Assembly (NCBI GenBank): GCA_019787685.1
Contig: JAHNUO010000010.1
Location: 186,001 to 250,000, forward strand
DNA from: Chiua virens
Taxonomy: Eukaryota > Basidiomycota > Agaricomycetes > Boletales > Boletaceae
Reading direction: 5' to 3'
DNA: 64,000 bases
Shown here: positions 11,290-21,729 of the stretch, one piece after another
How the letters are laid out: every line of letters begins with the position of its first letter
How positions within the stretch are numbered: the first letter of the stretch is position 1
Position numbers and translations under genes: made by a program
The notes under the pieces: model-generated
Seen by the model: the letters and a program-made list of their open reading frames with translations, nothing else
Database searches by the model: none
Told to the model about the DNA's origin: nothing

Positions 11290-13875
11290 ATGTCTCGTAG
11301 GTTACCCGGAACACTGGAGAACCGTGAGTAAATGGGTGAGACTGATGAAATTATGGTTCTGACGAAAATCCAACTGTCGGATGATGACGCTGCGCGAGCA
11401 GGACTCGGAGGAGGCCCGGTTCAAGATAAAGGGAAGGAGGTTGAACGCCCAGTGACGGGGCTCCAGACGTCCTCCGCTGTAACCAGTCAGCAAAATATAC
11501 GGAAGACAATCGAGATCGATGGGAAAGATACCATATTTTCAGTGGCGTTCCTGGAGAGCAAGCACATTTTGAGTGGAGGACAGGAAGGGAAGTTTCGACG
11601 ATGGCGATCGGACGATGGCAAGGAAGTTGGAAGACCAATAGATGTGGGGATGAGGGGCAACGCCATTGCGACATCAAGGGATGGAAAGTGGATCGTGGGC
11701 GGATCAGGTCGGGGACCTGTGTTGGTGTGGAGTGTGGAGAGCAACGAGCAGGTGGGCGAGATGAGAGGACATCGAGCAGGAGTGAATACGGTGGACATCT
11801 CCCCAGATGGAACCAAAATTGCTAGCGGATCGTATGACGGCACTGCTTGCATCTGGGAGCGGTCGACGGGCGAGCAACTACTGACACGACGACACGACGA
11901 CACTGTAGTCGCGGTCAGATTTTCACCGGACGGACGTCTTCTCGCTACCGCTACCCGGAAATGCGCCTCTGTTCGTGTCTACGACAGCGAGGATGACCGT
12001 CTCCTTCATGATTTCTCAATCCAACCTGGCTCAGATGTTAACCAATGCCTTGCGTGGGATGATGACACACACCTCTACGCAATCTCTCGTGGCGGCAGCA
12101 TCCATTGTCTGAACGTATCCACGGGAGAAACACTCTCATGGCCCATCCGCACCGACGGCGTGGAAAAACGGGGCTGCATTGCTCTGCCGAACAATCGTAG
12201 CTTCATCGCGGCCTCTGCTGACTCGTCAATATCGTTTTGGGATCCAACGCACACGAAAATCGGATCCGACATCGACTACAATGACATGGTTTTTACAATG
12301 GCGATTTCAGAAAACTACGACATCGCAATTGGTCATGGCAAGACAGTCACCGTTCGGAACCTTGGTGATATTCTCCCTCCTAACTATGTTCACAATGTAA
12401 GTGTACCTGCACCATTAGTAGTAGGCATTGTGTGCCTTTTTGACACAATTTCCACCAGAATGTAGATCCCGGAGAACGAATGATGTCCCCTCGTACACAG
12501 GCAGGTGCGTGCATCACCCAAACTAGTCTGGACTATCTGTACGCTGACGCTGGTTCTCTGATACCCGAATTCACCAGACGACGAGATCACTGACTTCAAG
12601 AACTTGAAAGCCACGCGGGAACTGAAACATCAACTTACAGTGCTCCAAGACCGCCACGAGGCGCAGTCCCGCGAACTCACCTCGGCTCAAAAGGAGTTAG
12701 AGACCTTGAAATCGTCCATCAAAGCCAAAGATCGCCAAGTTGACGCCCTGACTGCTGACGTGGACCACTGGAAACGTTCCCATGGCGTCAAAGCAGAAGA
12801 ACTCGCCGCTGCGAACAAGGAACTCGAGGAACGCCGTCGTGATTCAGAGGAGCTCATTGCCGTGCGCGAGGAACTTCAGGTCTCCCAGTCTCAAATCATC
12901 CAGGTCCAGGAATGGTACGACGGGCAGTATCGACATCTCAAGTCCGTCATCGAGCAGAGTCAGCGCACACCATTTCTCGTGCAGAATTTCATTGCCCAGG
13001 CGGATGTACGTGCAGAGATGAATATCATCGAAACACTCCAACAACTCAACGAGAGGATAGATTGGAGTTCCATATTCATCACGGACCGTATCATTCATAA
13101 TTTCCAGCCCCGCACTACGAACCCGACAGAGGAACATGTTTCTATTGCGACGAGGGTCACCAAATTTATCGGACAATCTCTGGTGAACCGGTTACGGAGT
13201 AACTCACACGCCGAGGTCGTTGCGTATCTCCCTATCGCCTTTCGTGCCTATCTTATCTATTACTTGTGCGGGATCATGTCCTCGTGGTCCATGGATAGCG
13301 GGCCCGATCGGCTGATCCGTGAATTATACAGCATAGTCCGGAAACTCGGTGAGGAACTAATCTCAGCGCGCCACTGATTGTTCTGCTGATGGTGAATAAC
13401 AGAGTCACAAACGATATCTGCCCGCTGGCGATCGCTGACCTACACTTCTCTCTCACCGACCTGTTCAAGCAACCCGAGCATGCTTACCACATCTACGATG
13501 GACGGACTTTGTGATATAATCGTCACCGCGGGTTGTGCCCCTTCCATCTCTGCTGCGAAAGAAATGGTTGGGTCGAAATTCCGGGGTCGGATATCATTTA
13601 TCCTCACCACCGCAGGGCAGCTCACCAAATCGATCATGGACGCACTGTCGGCCGACTATCGAGTCGAGGCCATTCGTCCATTGAAGATGTTAGATGGACA
13701 AACAATGGAGGTCGACTCGACTAGTCCAGGGAAAAAGTCGAGGAGCCAGTTTGTGTTGTGCACCACACAGTTTGGCTTGTCAAAGGAAGTCATCACGCAG
13801 TCGAGGGTCGGTCACAACAAGAAGAATACCCTCACGGTGACGAATGTCGTCAAGGCAAAGGTTATCACAGGGTAA
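11290..13875 (+). CDS. WD40 propeller / coiled-coil / C-terminal helical domain protein, copy C
   Basis: Exons 11290-11323, 11402-12396, 12459-12504, 12578-13348 and 13403-13875 give 772 residues with the frame kept. Without removal of intron 1 (11324-11401, GTGAGT to AG) the leader MSRRLPGTLENRE hits a stop, so the splice is required if this start is used; otherwise translation must begin at ATG 11332. Seven blades, coiled coil and C-terminal domain are all intact and close to copies B and D. The 3' flank to about 14450 is duplicated after copy D, so C and D descend from a larger duplication. The coiled coil includes HWKRSHGVKAEELAAANKE; the protein ends near LTVTNVVKAKVITG. Confidence 0.85.
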
Positions 13876-14450
13876 GATATGGTGCAGTACCGTCGTCATA
13901 GAGGTTCCGTTTCGACGTCTCTTTGCTACAAGTCCGTTTCTTTTCGACTGTGTTGTAGCTTCCGTCTGCTAGTATCGTTTCCTTTCTTTCCAGGTCGATC
14001 ACCCACTGTGTTCGTATTTTCCTTGAGCTGCTTCCAAGTAGTAGCCCACTGACTCCATCTATGTTCCCCGGCCGTTGCACAAGTCTTCCAAAGCTGTACA
14101 CTCGCAGTTCCGAATGTCATCACGCTGTTTTTCGCTCTACTGCCTTATACCAGATGTGACTTTTTCGAACAGTGGATCCCCTTCGCGATAAGTAAGTAAC
14201 ATTGAATATGCACTCGCGAGCGGATTGATGTTCGTAATGGAGTCAATGGGTTCCCTGACACCAGCCCATTTAAAGTTCCCCAGATCTGGGTCAATTACTC
14301 GCGTAAATCAAACTTTCCTGGCAGCACATTCGCATCGTCCACTCCGGGAGGCTTTCCAACTGTCTACCAGACCATTTCACCACGACAGACGCGTCTCACC
14401 ACCCTCTGATTGGCCTAGTGCACACAATCATCGACTTCTCTTCACTCTGC
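13876..14450 (+). repeat. 3' flank duplicated behind copies C and D
   Basis: This matches 24341-24935 over nearly its full length, including the CACTCGCGAGCGGATTGATG and GTTCCCTGACACCAGCCC tracts. It is part of the same duplication unit as the WD40 gene and has no gene of its own that I can support. Confidence 0.7.
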
Positions 14451-15240
14451 ACGATGCCCAACTTTGTTACAGTGCCTTGAAGTGAAGACGTGTCTCCCCT
14501 TGACGCGTGCGATGCTTGACACTGACACGTCATACAGACTTAAAGACGCCGGGACGTCCACACTTCCAACTTGAGGTGCATGTCAAGAGGTTGGATCACT
14601 CCCAATATTTTGTGTGCGGATGAGCGTGGTTCAGTAGAAACCACTGATAGGTATGAATGACTCGTGCATCGGAGCGAAGAGACCGACACTCATCCAATGT
14701 ACGTGGCATCAGTACATCTGCAAGGTATGGGTCACTTTTCGACGAGTCTTCGGTATCTTTAACGTTTGATGAACTGGGCAGCTCACAGCCCCGTTCCCTG
14801 CGGAGACCATGACTTCCAGACGCGGCAATACCACACGCCATCTAATGGCTCTTGCTTTGCTTCTTGTTTCCCGTCAACCAGATAAGTACTAATACAAAGT
14901 TAGTGCTTCTACAACACGCGCTGAGGTGCGACAATAGATGCGCCCTGCCCACGGTTGTATCATCACCAGAGTCTGAGCGGTCTGTGCCTTCGTTCGGTCT
15001 GACCCAGCCAGGAATGCAAACCCTTGGTACCTGGGTAGTCGTCTGTTCGGAATTGACCCATGGGTGGCACTTCCCCAAGCTTTGCAGATTGGTCAGTATA
15101 TAAACCTTCCCGGGGGTGACGTCGTTGGTGTTGCTTGCCATGCCCTCATCTGAACAAAGAGGCGGGTATGACGCCGTCGTCCCCTAGTTTATCTGTTTCT
15201 TCACGTGTCGCTGAACTGATATTGTCTGATTTCACTCTGG
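14451..15240. other. Intergenic, weak open frame only
   Basis: A minus-strand frame from 15141 to 14842 (MASNTNDVTPGKVYIL at its start) has 99 codons. The start has a superficial likeness to small fungal lectins, but the rest does not continue that way. No domain, intron pattern or paralogue supports it. Confidence 0.3.
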
Positions 15241-15500
15241 TTTAGACGGACGGTTCTACGAGTTGTATATAGATGGGTATATGGAGGAATATGTCTCACC
15301 GATATCACTTTCTCGCCTAGTTACGTCTCAAGCATAGTCGAGTACGCCGCCAGTGCGAAAACGACAGTCCCCAGCGGTAGTCCTATGAACAACCGCAACC
15401 CCGGCACGGGAGCAACAAGAGATACAACCTGCCCCCAGCTCCGCCAGGACGCCAAGGAACACGAGCTCAAACCTCGAGGGCTGCGAATGTGGCTATGATG
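15241..15500 (+). pseudogene. NoxR fragment (exon 7 part)
   Basis: This copies the middle of NoxR exon 7, from the splice acceptor TTTAG and DGRFYELYIDGYMEEYVSP to the SSSG/RAAN region, with a stop after VTSQA and small indels. Only about 260 bases are present. It abuts the tryptophan-gene fragment directly at about 15500. Confidence 0.8.
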
Positions 15501-15504
15501 GGTG

Positions 15505-15882
15505 GATGTAGCCGTCATCGAACCTAGCCTGGCTGATCCGGCTGAGGGCGCAGAGAACGGCATTGCCCCGCGCCATATCTGCCAGATGACTCGTCGTGCC
15601 CATGTCCACGTTAAAGTCGTGTAGATTATTGTTCACGCCAACCACCTTGGCACCAAGCGCGGGCGCGACACGCATTTCGTCCATCGTGTATACCTCGACG
15701 AGCGGCTCCATCCCAAGCGACAGGGAATAAGCGTACAGCACATGGAGACGTGCGGGCGGCAGCATCCCCACGATAAGTAGCACGGTGTCTGCGTTCCATA
15801 ACCAAACCTCGGCGACCTGGTATCCGTCGAGAATGAAGTCCTTGCAGAGGATCGCGGGACGGTTTGGGAGGGCATTGATGGC
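15505..15882 (-). pseudogene. Indole-3-glycerol-phosphate synthase domain fragment (trpC/TRP1-like)
   Basis: In the tryptophan pathway this domain forms indole-glycerol phosphate; in fungi it is part of a multifunctional protein. The minus-strand frame reads RPAILCKDFILDGYQVAE, DTVLLIVGMLPP, YSLSLGMEPLVEVYT, LGAKVVGVNN and GNAVLCALSRISQ, in family order. The catalytic CKDF lysine is present. NNRNL has become NNNL (VNNNLHDFNVD) and ALSGIS has become ALSRIS. The frame then runs into NoxR-derived sequence and stops. Both ends of the domain are missing, so it is a relic. A possible upstream exon MSLTEAVIAEG (15945) is uncertain. Confidence 0.82.
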
Positions 15883-15931
15883 TTAATGAGTAAGCAACAT
15901 GTCAAGGAGGGTACCTTCGGCGATGACGGCC

Positions 15932-16417
15932 TCAGTGAGGGACATCTTTGAGACAGCCCAACCTATCGTGCCGGACAGAGCTCAGTTTTCCATGCCTGCG
16001 TAGCTTTTGATGCCAGTGTGTGACGTGTAAGCACTGACATCCAGAGGATTCAGAGAGAAATGACGTGCCTGGGCCGTCCCGAACTAAGAACGTCATACTT
16101 GTTGTTGGCGTTCCGAGGGACCTCTCCACTTCCTGAGCAAACGTTTCAAAAGCTGAGGTGGCGCTGATTACCACCCCATGTAAATTGTCTCTGGCAAGCA
16201 ATGTCGTGAAGATGGCATGAGTTATAACATTCCTGTCAAGTATGTACTGATCCATGTCCCATTGATGTTCCGCCAGATCTGAGCCGGCCTCGAGCGTCGA
16301 TTGCTTGTCTGATCCAGACATGACTAACAATACTTGAACGAGGTTTTGGCACAGATCGTTCAATGGCGCAATTGCGAAGCTTGGTCCTGTTCCAACTTCC
16401 AGGTGGACACTGATCAT
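15932..16417 (-). CDS. Hypothetical 161-residue open frame
   Basis: An uninterrupted minus-strand frame starts MISVHLEVGTGPSFAIAPL and includes HAIFTTLLARDNLHGVVIS and FAQEVERSLGTPTTSM. The first 120 residues have a normal-looking composition; the last 40 (from about CQCLHVTHWHQ) are basic and look like read-through of non-coding sequence, so an intron may begin near 16060. I do not recognise a family. It sits just upstream of the trp fragment and may itself be a fragment. Confidence 0.35.
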   Translation of the reverse strand: MISVHLEVGTGPSFAIAPLNDLCQNLVQVLLVMSGSDKQSTLEAGSDLAEHQWDMDQYILDRNVITHAIFTTLLARDNLHGVVISATSAFETFAQEVERSLGTPTTSMTFLVRDGPGTSFLSESSGCQCLHVTHWHQKLRRHGKLSSVRHDRLGCLKDVPH

Positions 16418-16866
16418 CGGGCGTCGAGAACTATCATGTAGGTGCTTACTGTAGTACTACCATTCGCAACATAGGAGTATGACTTTCTGCGAGTACTGAA
16501 TGTCTCCGACTCCGCGGCGTCAGCTGGCCGAGAGCTTCGCCATCTTTCGATATCGTCAAAAGCAAGCTCCCCCCAGGGCTTGCAATGTCACGGTAGGTAT
16601 AAGGAGCTCTTCTTTCGCAATCACCTGCAATTTCCTGTCATTCTTCATGGAAACAATCTTGATATCATCGGTCAATCCAAGCTCCCTTGAATCTGATACA
16701 CGTGTCCTGAGGCGACGTGGGTAGAATGCGTAGCAAAGTTACACAGTCGCTATGGAAACAAAAGGAAGTCACACCAAAGCTGGCTACAAATAATATCACT
16801 GTGCAGGCTCTTGGGTGACTGATGCTACCGAGATGTCAGATATCAATATATTTGCAAGGGTCAGCA
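16418..16866. other. Intergenic, nothing recognised
   Basis: No supported coding sequence or repeat. It may include the 3' UTR of the minus-strand gene that ends at 16867. Confidence 0.4.
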
Positions 16867-17925
16867 CTAACCTCCTCTGTTCCGTGAGCCATGATTCAAT
16901 GTGAGTCCATGAAAGTTAGAACTAGTTGCTACGACAGAGTTCTGCCAGTTATAAACATGGATGTTATTGATGATTTGGGGACTAGTTGGACACCGCAGTT
17001 CACTGGAAGCGACGTTTGTTCGGTGGCCATCATCGATGCCAGCATCGTTTTCGTACTGGCTAAGGATACTTTCGGTATTGGCAAGAGACATTGCTTGATC
17101 GCCTGTTTGGATAATATCAGCCATTGCTCCGCGGACAGAGTGAATTTGGAAACTTCCTCACCATCACGCAGTTGCGAGACAATTGTATTGTACTCGAATG
17201 GATTTATTTCAATGATTGTCCTTGCCGCGCCATTGATCGCTTCCTTGGCCTCGTCGTTCATGCCGTTGGGCAGCGCAACTGCAATACCAACAAACTTCGT
17301 GCCTCGGGGTAGGTCACCTAATGATCGACCAGTGTGGATATGGTCGAAACTGCCCTTAGAAACTAGTTCACCACTTACCCTCCAGAGCTTGGAGCTCTTT
17401 ACTTGACATGACTCGCATTTCGGGTAGTTTTTGTTGCTCTCTTTGGATGCTCTCAGACGTATTCTGGCAAGAATGCGTTCAGAAGATGTTACAACCAGTA
17501 ATGGGGGGACCTAACCTTGGTCTCCCTCCACACTCTTTTCGAGGTCGCAAGAAATAATCGAAGTGCTCTCTTGCTTCGGAATCGTTTCCACAGATTGACA
17601 CTCTTGAGATTACCCTGCAGGAATTCCTTTTGGTCTTTGAGCCTGCTATATCATGAGCAGATGCGTTCGAGTAGTGAATGAACACCGACTCGTCAAGTCC
17701 GACCCTCGTGTTATAAATAAAGTCCTCGTTTTCGTTAAGATCGATGCCCAGTTGCCGAATTTCTTTCATCTCGTCCAGAGTTGCTTTAATCAGAGCACAT
17801 CCCCTACCAAAATCGTCTTTTGCTTCATAATACGCAAAAGGGAAATCGTGTTGATCATAATCATCAGTGGTACCAAGGTCGAGTCTGGTGAATGCGTATT
17901 CAGCGGTAGAATCTTTAGATTCCAT
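16867..17925 (-). CDS. Uncharacterised multi-exon protein
   Basis: The start ATG is at 17925-17923. Exon 1 encodes MESKDSTAEYAFTRLDLGTT and continues through DDFGRGCALIKATLDEMKEI to about 17600-17510. A second exon (about 17468-17381) reads SESIQREQQKLPEMRVMSSK and ends at a GTAAGT donor. The third begins DLPRGTKFVGIAVALPNGMN and holds NGAARTIIEINPFEYNTIVS. A short intron (GTGAGG to AG near 17165-17130) would join it to MADIIQTGDQAMSLANTE, ending at TAG 16867. The exon 1 to 2 junction is not resolved: the obvious donor leaves the frame off, while GTAATC near 17625 keeps it. No domain is recognised. There is no signal peptide or clear membrane helix. Confidence 0.55.
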
Positions 17926-18368
17926 CGATGAGAGGTGACTTGATGTGGTGGAGATAACAGGTCGTGACCAGATTGCATTGATTATAAGGGAAGCTGGGAC
18001 TATAGGGAAACATCAGTCCAAACCAGGAATTTGAACGGGTTTCCATCCCAAAAGTCCAGGTCGCTGGGAAATTTCCGGCAGGGACCCCAGTAGAGGTTGC
18101 GTAATTTTAGGAAGATCAGAGTTACACAGAATGAACAGTCCAAATTCTGGAGACTTCTGAAAGTCCGAGTGGAAGTTTCGAATCTGCAATATACCCCAGT
18201 CACAGTGGTATGTTATAGTATAAGTACTCCCCATGATACTTCCACCCAGCGCATGTGTCCGATCGAACTTGAAGCCCCGCGACGCAAGTAATTTATTTGA
18301 CCTCGTGTCCGTTGTGGGTGCATGTTTGTTTATGTTTTTAACACGAAATTCGCTTCAACTACGGCAAG

Positions 18369-19774
18369 ATGACTCTGGTGCACTACTGTTCGTGCACGGC
18401 ACCAAGAATGTCGCGGACAGTTGAGGTGGACGCCCAGATCTCCCAGGAAATGCACCAGATATATGGAACATCCGACGGCATCCCCCCAGAAGAACTAGAT
18501 CCCAGGGAGGTTTGGTGGCGCGATCGTTACATTCGACTTCATGACCATGGATATTTACTTCGGTCACGGTACTCCCCTCAGTGGATTCCCTCTTGGAAAA
18601 CGTCGAAAAAAAACTGGAGAGACGCTGAAGATGGTAAGAGGTTAAAGGTACACAACGTTGTTCTTCTAACTGGTGGTAGCTGACCACGTGTTACTCAAGT
18701 TTGGCCAAGTTATTGATGCGACTCGAACTTCGGATGGGAAAGTAGTCACTCTGAAGCGTATAAAACGAGAACGCCATCCATATGAAGCAGATATCGCCTT
18801 GTATTTCTCATCAGATGACCTTGCATCGCACCCTGCGAATCATTGCGTTCCAGTCTACGAAGTCTTCACACTGAATGCTGAAGACGATACATTTATCATG
18901 GTCATGCCTCTGCTTCGGCCTTACATCGATCCTAGTTTCGATACTATCGGAGAAGCCGTCGAATGCTTCCGCCAACTCTTCGAGGTTAGTGCAAATTTGA
19001 GGTTGTAGACAGTTTGTCTTGAAGTTCATTCAGGGGCTCCAATTCATGCATAAACATCACGTCGCCCATCGGTGCGCCGAGCTACTATCGTCTTACTCTC
19101 ATGTTAATCTTTCTCGATAGGGACTGCATGAACAAAAACATCATGCTAGATCCTACTGATCTCTACCCTGAGTCATTTCACCCTGTGGCGATTAATCTAA
19201 ACAAGAGCTATAGTGGTGAAGCCAAACATCTCACGCGTACTCGACGACCCCCAAAATATTATTTTATCGATTTCGGGATTTCTCGCCACTACGATCCTTC
19301 AGATACTGACCCTAAAGAAATACCAATTTGGGGTGGTGACAAGGAGGTTCCGGAGTTTCGGAATTCCAACGAACCCCGCGATCCGTTCGCAACTGACGTT
19401 TTCTATATCGGTAACGCTATTAGAATGGATTTTCTTCGGGTCAGTATCTGTTTTCACTATATGGGACTCAGTTCACCTGAAGTTCTCAGGACAAGCAAGG
19501 CTTCGAATTCATGACACCCTTGGTTGCCAATATGATCCAGGCTGACCCGGACAAGCGCCCAAAAATGGATGAGGTGGTCGCTCGATTTGCTGATATTCGA
19601 CATGGACTCGGTCAGCGCAAGTTACGCTCACGAGTTGTAGATGTCGACGAAGATCTGCTCGAACGAATCTCTCGCACGACTGCTCATTGGAAACGTCGAC
19701 TTAGGTTTATCGTTACAAGGGTTCCAGCTATACCTAGCCCACCATCCCAGGTGGTCCCCAAGAACCTCGACTAG
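18369..19774 (+). CDS. Protein kinase domain protein (Agaricomycete type)
   Basis: Exons 18369-18633, 18680-18984, 19034-19071, 19121-19439 and 19490-19774 give 403 residues with the frame kept; an internal ATG at 18408 is an equally good start. The N-terminal part (EVWWRDRYIRLHDHGYLLR, YSPQWIPSW) is typical of a kinase group common in mushrooms. The VAIK-type lysine is in VVTLKRIKRE. The catalytic loop HRDCMNKN (D about 204) is formed across an intron, and DFGISRHYD has D about 253, so the key residues for catalysis are present, though no clear glycine loop is seen. The APE region is replaced by VPEFRNS, and the C-lobe has FYIGNAIRMDF and QADPDKRPKMDEVV. Substrates are unknown. A broken duplicate of its last exon follows at 19905. 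Confidence 0.8.
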
Positions 19775-19904
19775 TGTAGCGATATGTTATGTTCGTTATG
19801 CAAGTTGGATCTTTTTAGTCATTTACGATCCCGACTTCTCGCTGTGATATACCTTTGATTTCCTATAATAATCTCTTCGATCTGGAGCGCAATTCAGAGG
19901 AGCC

Positions 19905-20132
19905 GCGGATTTGATTCAGGCTGATCATCCAAGCGACCCGAAATGGACGAAGTGGTTTCCAGATTTGAGGGCATCCAGCCTGGGCTCAATGTATGGGTGT
20001 ACATTACGTTCGTGCGTTGTGGATACTGACGAGGACCTATTCGAGCGGGTGGTTCGCACAACCTCTCACTGGAAACATCGGATGAAGTTCGTGGTCAGAA
20101 GGGTTCGATACCCACTCCATTATCCTAGGTAG
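19905..20132 (+). pseudogene. Duplicated tail of the kinase gene
   Basis: The frame reads LIQADHPSDPKWTKWF, then SCVVDTDEDLFERVVRTTSH and WKHRMKFVVRRV. This parallels MIQADPDKRPKMDEVV, SRVVDVDEDLLERISRTTAH and WKRRLRFIVTRV in the kinase's last exon. The DEVV region is frameshifted and no upstream kinase sequence is present. It is a tandem partial duplication that has decayed. Confidence 0.8.
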
Positions 20133-20225
20133 TATTGGTCTATTACTACGCATAGTACTTGTCCTTCGTATGATGATGATTTGCACGAAATGTTTCTCTG
20201 CCGAATTTGCTACTTAGACCGGTTT

Positions 20226-21240
20226 GCATAAACAATTGATCCCATCGTTTTGCACTCGCGCTGATCGACACTAGCAACTATGAGCAAATCGGTCTCAAGT
20301 TTAAACTCTTCTGTGACGAAATCCTGTTCAACGAGGGTCTCGCAGAACTGAATCTCGGCTACGCGCAAGAAGGCATGACGGACATGCAAGAGGCGAGCAG
20401 ACAGAGAGTCACGGAGGAGCACAATGTGATCGATGAAGCTATCCGAGAGCGTGGACAAGGGCACACCGTGTTCACTGTTCAGTATCGTCCATCGCCGTCT
20501 TTCCTGACGTCACACAGCCCGTTGGTGTGCTCTATCGTCTGTCGGAAAACAAAGTCAAGAATTCCAGGAGCGAGGATTAAAAACGACAGTCCCCGGCGGC
20601 AGTGCTACCCTATCGACAACCGCAACCCCGGAACTGCCCGCATGGACACAACCTGCTCTCAACCCTGCTAGGACGCCAAGCAACACGAGCTTGAGTTCTG
20701 GGCATGGTCAGGCACCCTCGAGAGCTGCGAATACGGCTATGATCCAAGGGATCCCGCACTCGGCCACACTGGATATGAACCAGAATATGGGTGCGGACGT
20801 GGTTGTCATTGACCCCAGCCCAAGCGCGGTCAACGTGAGTAGTCCAAACATGGGCAAGAGCGTCTCGAACGGGACACTCCGCTGGAAACCTCCACGCCGT
20901 CCAACGGTGCGTCGTGTGCCGGTCTACGACGATGGGCTCGTCAACGACGCCTTGGAGATGGCAGGTCAAGGTACGTCCCGCATTCCCGTGTCGAATCGTT
21001 TCCGACGCCTTTCGCATCTGCGCTACCAGGGCGACGTGCGCGGGATGACAATGTCGCCACTCACATCGTTTGACGAATTTGGGACGTCGTTGACGGGGTT
21101 GGGGATAAAGTTTGTGGACGAAGACGGGACGAAGATTATGCTGCGCGACGAGAGTGATTTAGCTTGCGATCAGGACGGCACGGGAGAATGGGAGAGGGAA
21201 GTCAGAGGGCAAGATAGAGGTGTGGTGTGTGGATGAATCG
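20226..21240 (+). pseudogene. NoxR pseudogene with internal deletion
   Basis: This partial copy of the NoxR gene (1705-4266) lies in the opposite orientation. It starts in old intron 3 and keeps that intron's sequence, so it arose by DNA duplication and not from mRNA. It covers the end of the TPR domain (EAIRERGQGHTVF) and PVGVLCSIVCR in shifted frame, then jumps from the KIKNS region to the QSPAAV region of exon 7, losing exon 6 (about 750 bases). The PB1 part lacks the FVERVTTK segment (SFDEFGTSLTG) and is frameshifted near its end. It cannot give a working NoxR. Confidence 0.88.
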
Positions 21241-21454
21241 TAGGGTAGATCCTATTATGATATTTTGAATGTACTCGACCCCTACTTGCTGTAATCTGAC
21301 TCGCAAAGTTCATGTTATACTATCCTATACTATGTATTTCATCTCGTTCCCCGGCGTACGTGAGAGCAGGATATGGACTAGGCCAGCACCGAGTAGTTAA
21401 GAGTGGGATACATACTGACCTGATCATTGAGTCGGCCACCGCTTCTAGAAAGCA

Positions 21455-21600
21455 ATCGAGCACCTGCTTGACTCTGACAAGGAGAGGTCTTGCAACGCAC
21501 TCGCAGCTCCGTCAACATTGGAATCCGTTTTCCTGCAGCGCTGCTTGATTCACTTTCAGGTATTTAGAGAGTAACTCGGTATTGCAGGCGAGGAACGAGC
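21455..21600 (-). other. Conserved coding-like minus-strand stretch, copy D side
   Basis: A shorter, more decayed version of the blocks at 10150-10510 and 55080-55430. It keeps TELLSKYL, KTDSNVDGAASALQDLS and SES on the minus strand. It lies 130-275 bases upstream of the copy D start. Confidence 0.4.
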
Positions 21601-21624
21601 ATCAAGGGCATAGGGGATAGTGCG

Positions 21625-21729
21625 ACCTGATAGGATCAGATAGAGAGGCACGTGTAGGCTGCGCGAAAGTGCCCTTGTGGATAAACGTCAACGTATCCTA
21701 TTTTCTGTCGTCGTTCACCTAGTCGAAAA
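21625..21729 (+). promoter_or_regulatory. Shared WD40-family promoter block, copy D
   Basis: CACGTG at 21649-21654, then GTAGGCTGCGCG, GTGCCCTTGTGGATAAACG and TTTTCTGTCGTCG before the ATG at 21730. Confidence 0.6.

Noticed and set aside
14842..15141. Possible small lectin gene starting MASNTNDVTPGKVYIL
   Set aside because: Likeness is limited to about ten residues; the rest has no lectin repeats and no supporting exon.
15505..15882. Functional indole-3-glycerol-phosphate synthase gene
   Set aside because: Both ends of the domain are missing, conserved residues are lost and it fuses to NoxR-derived sequence.
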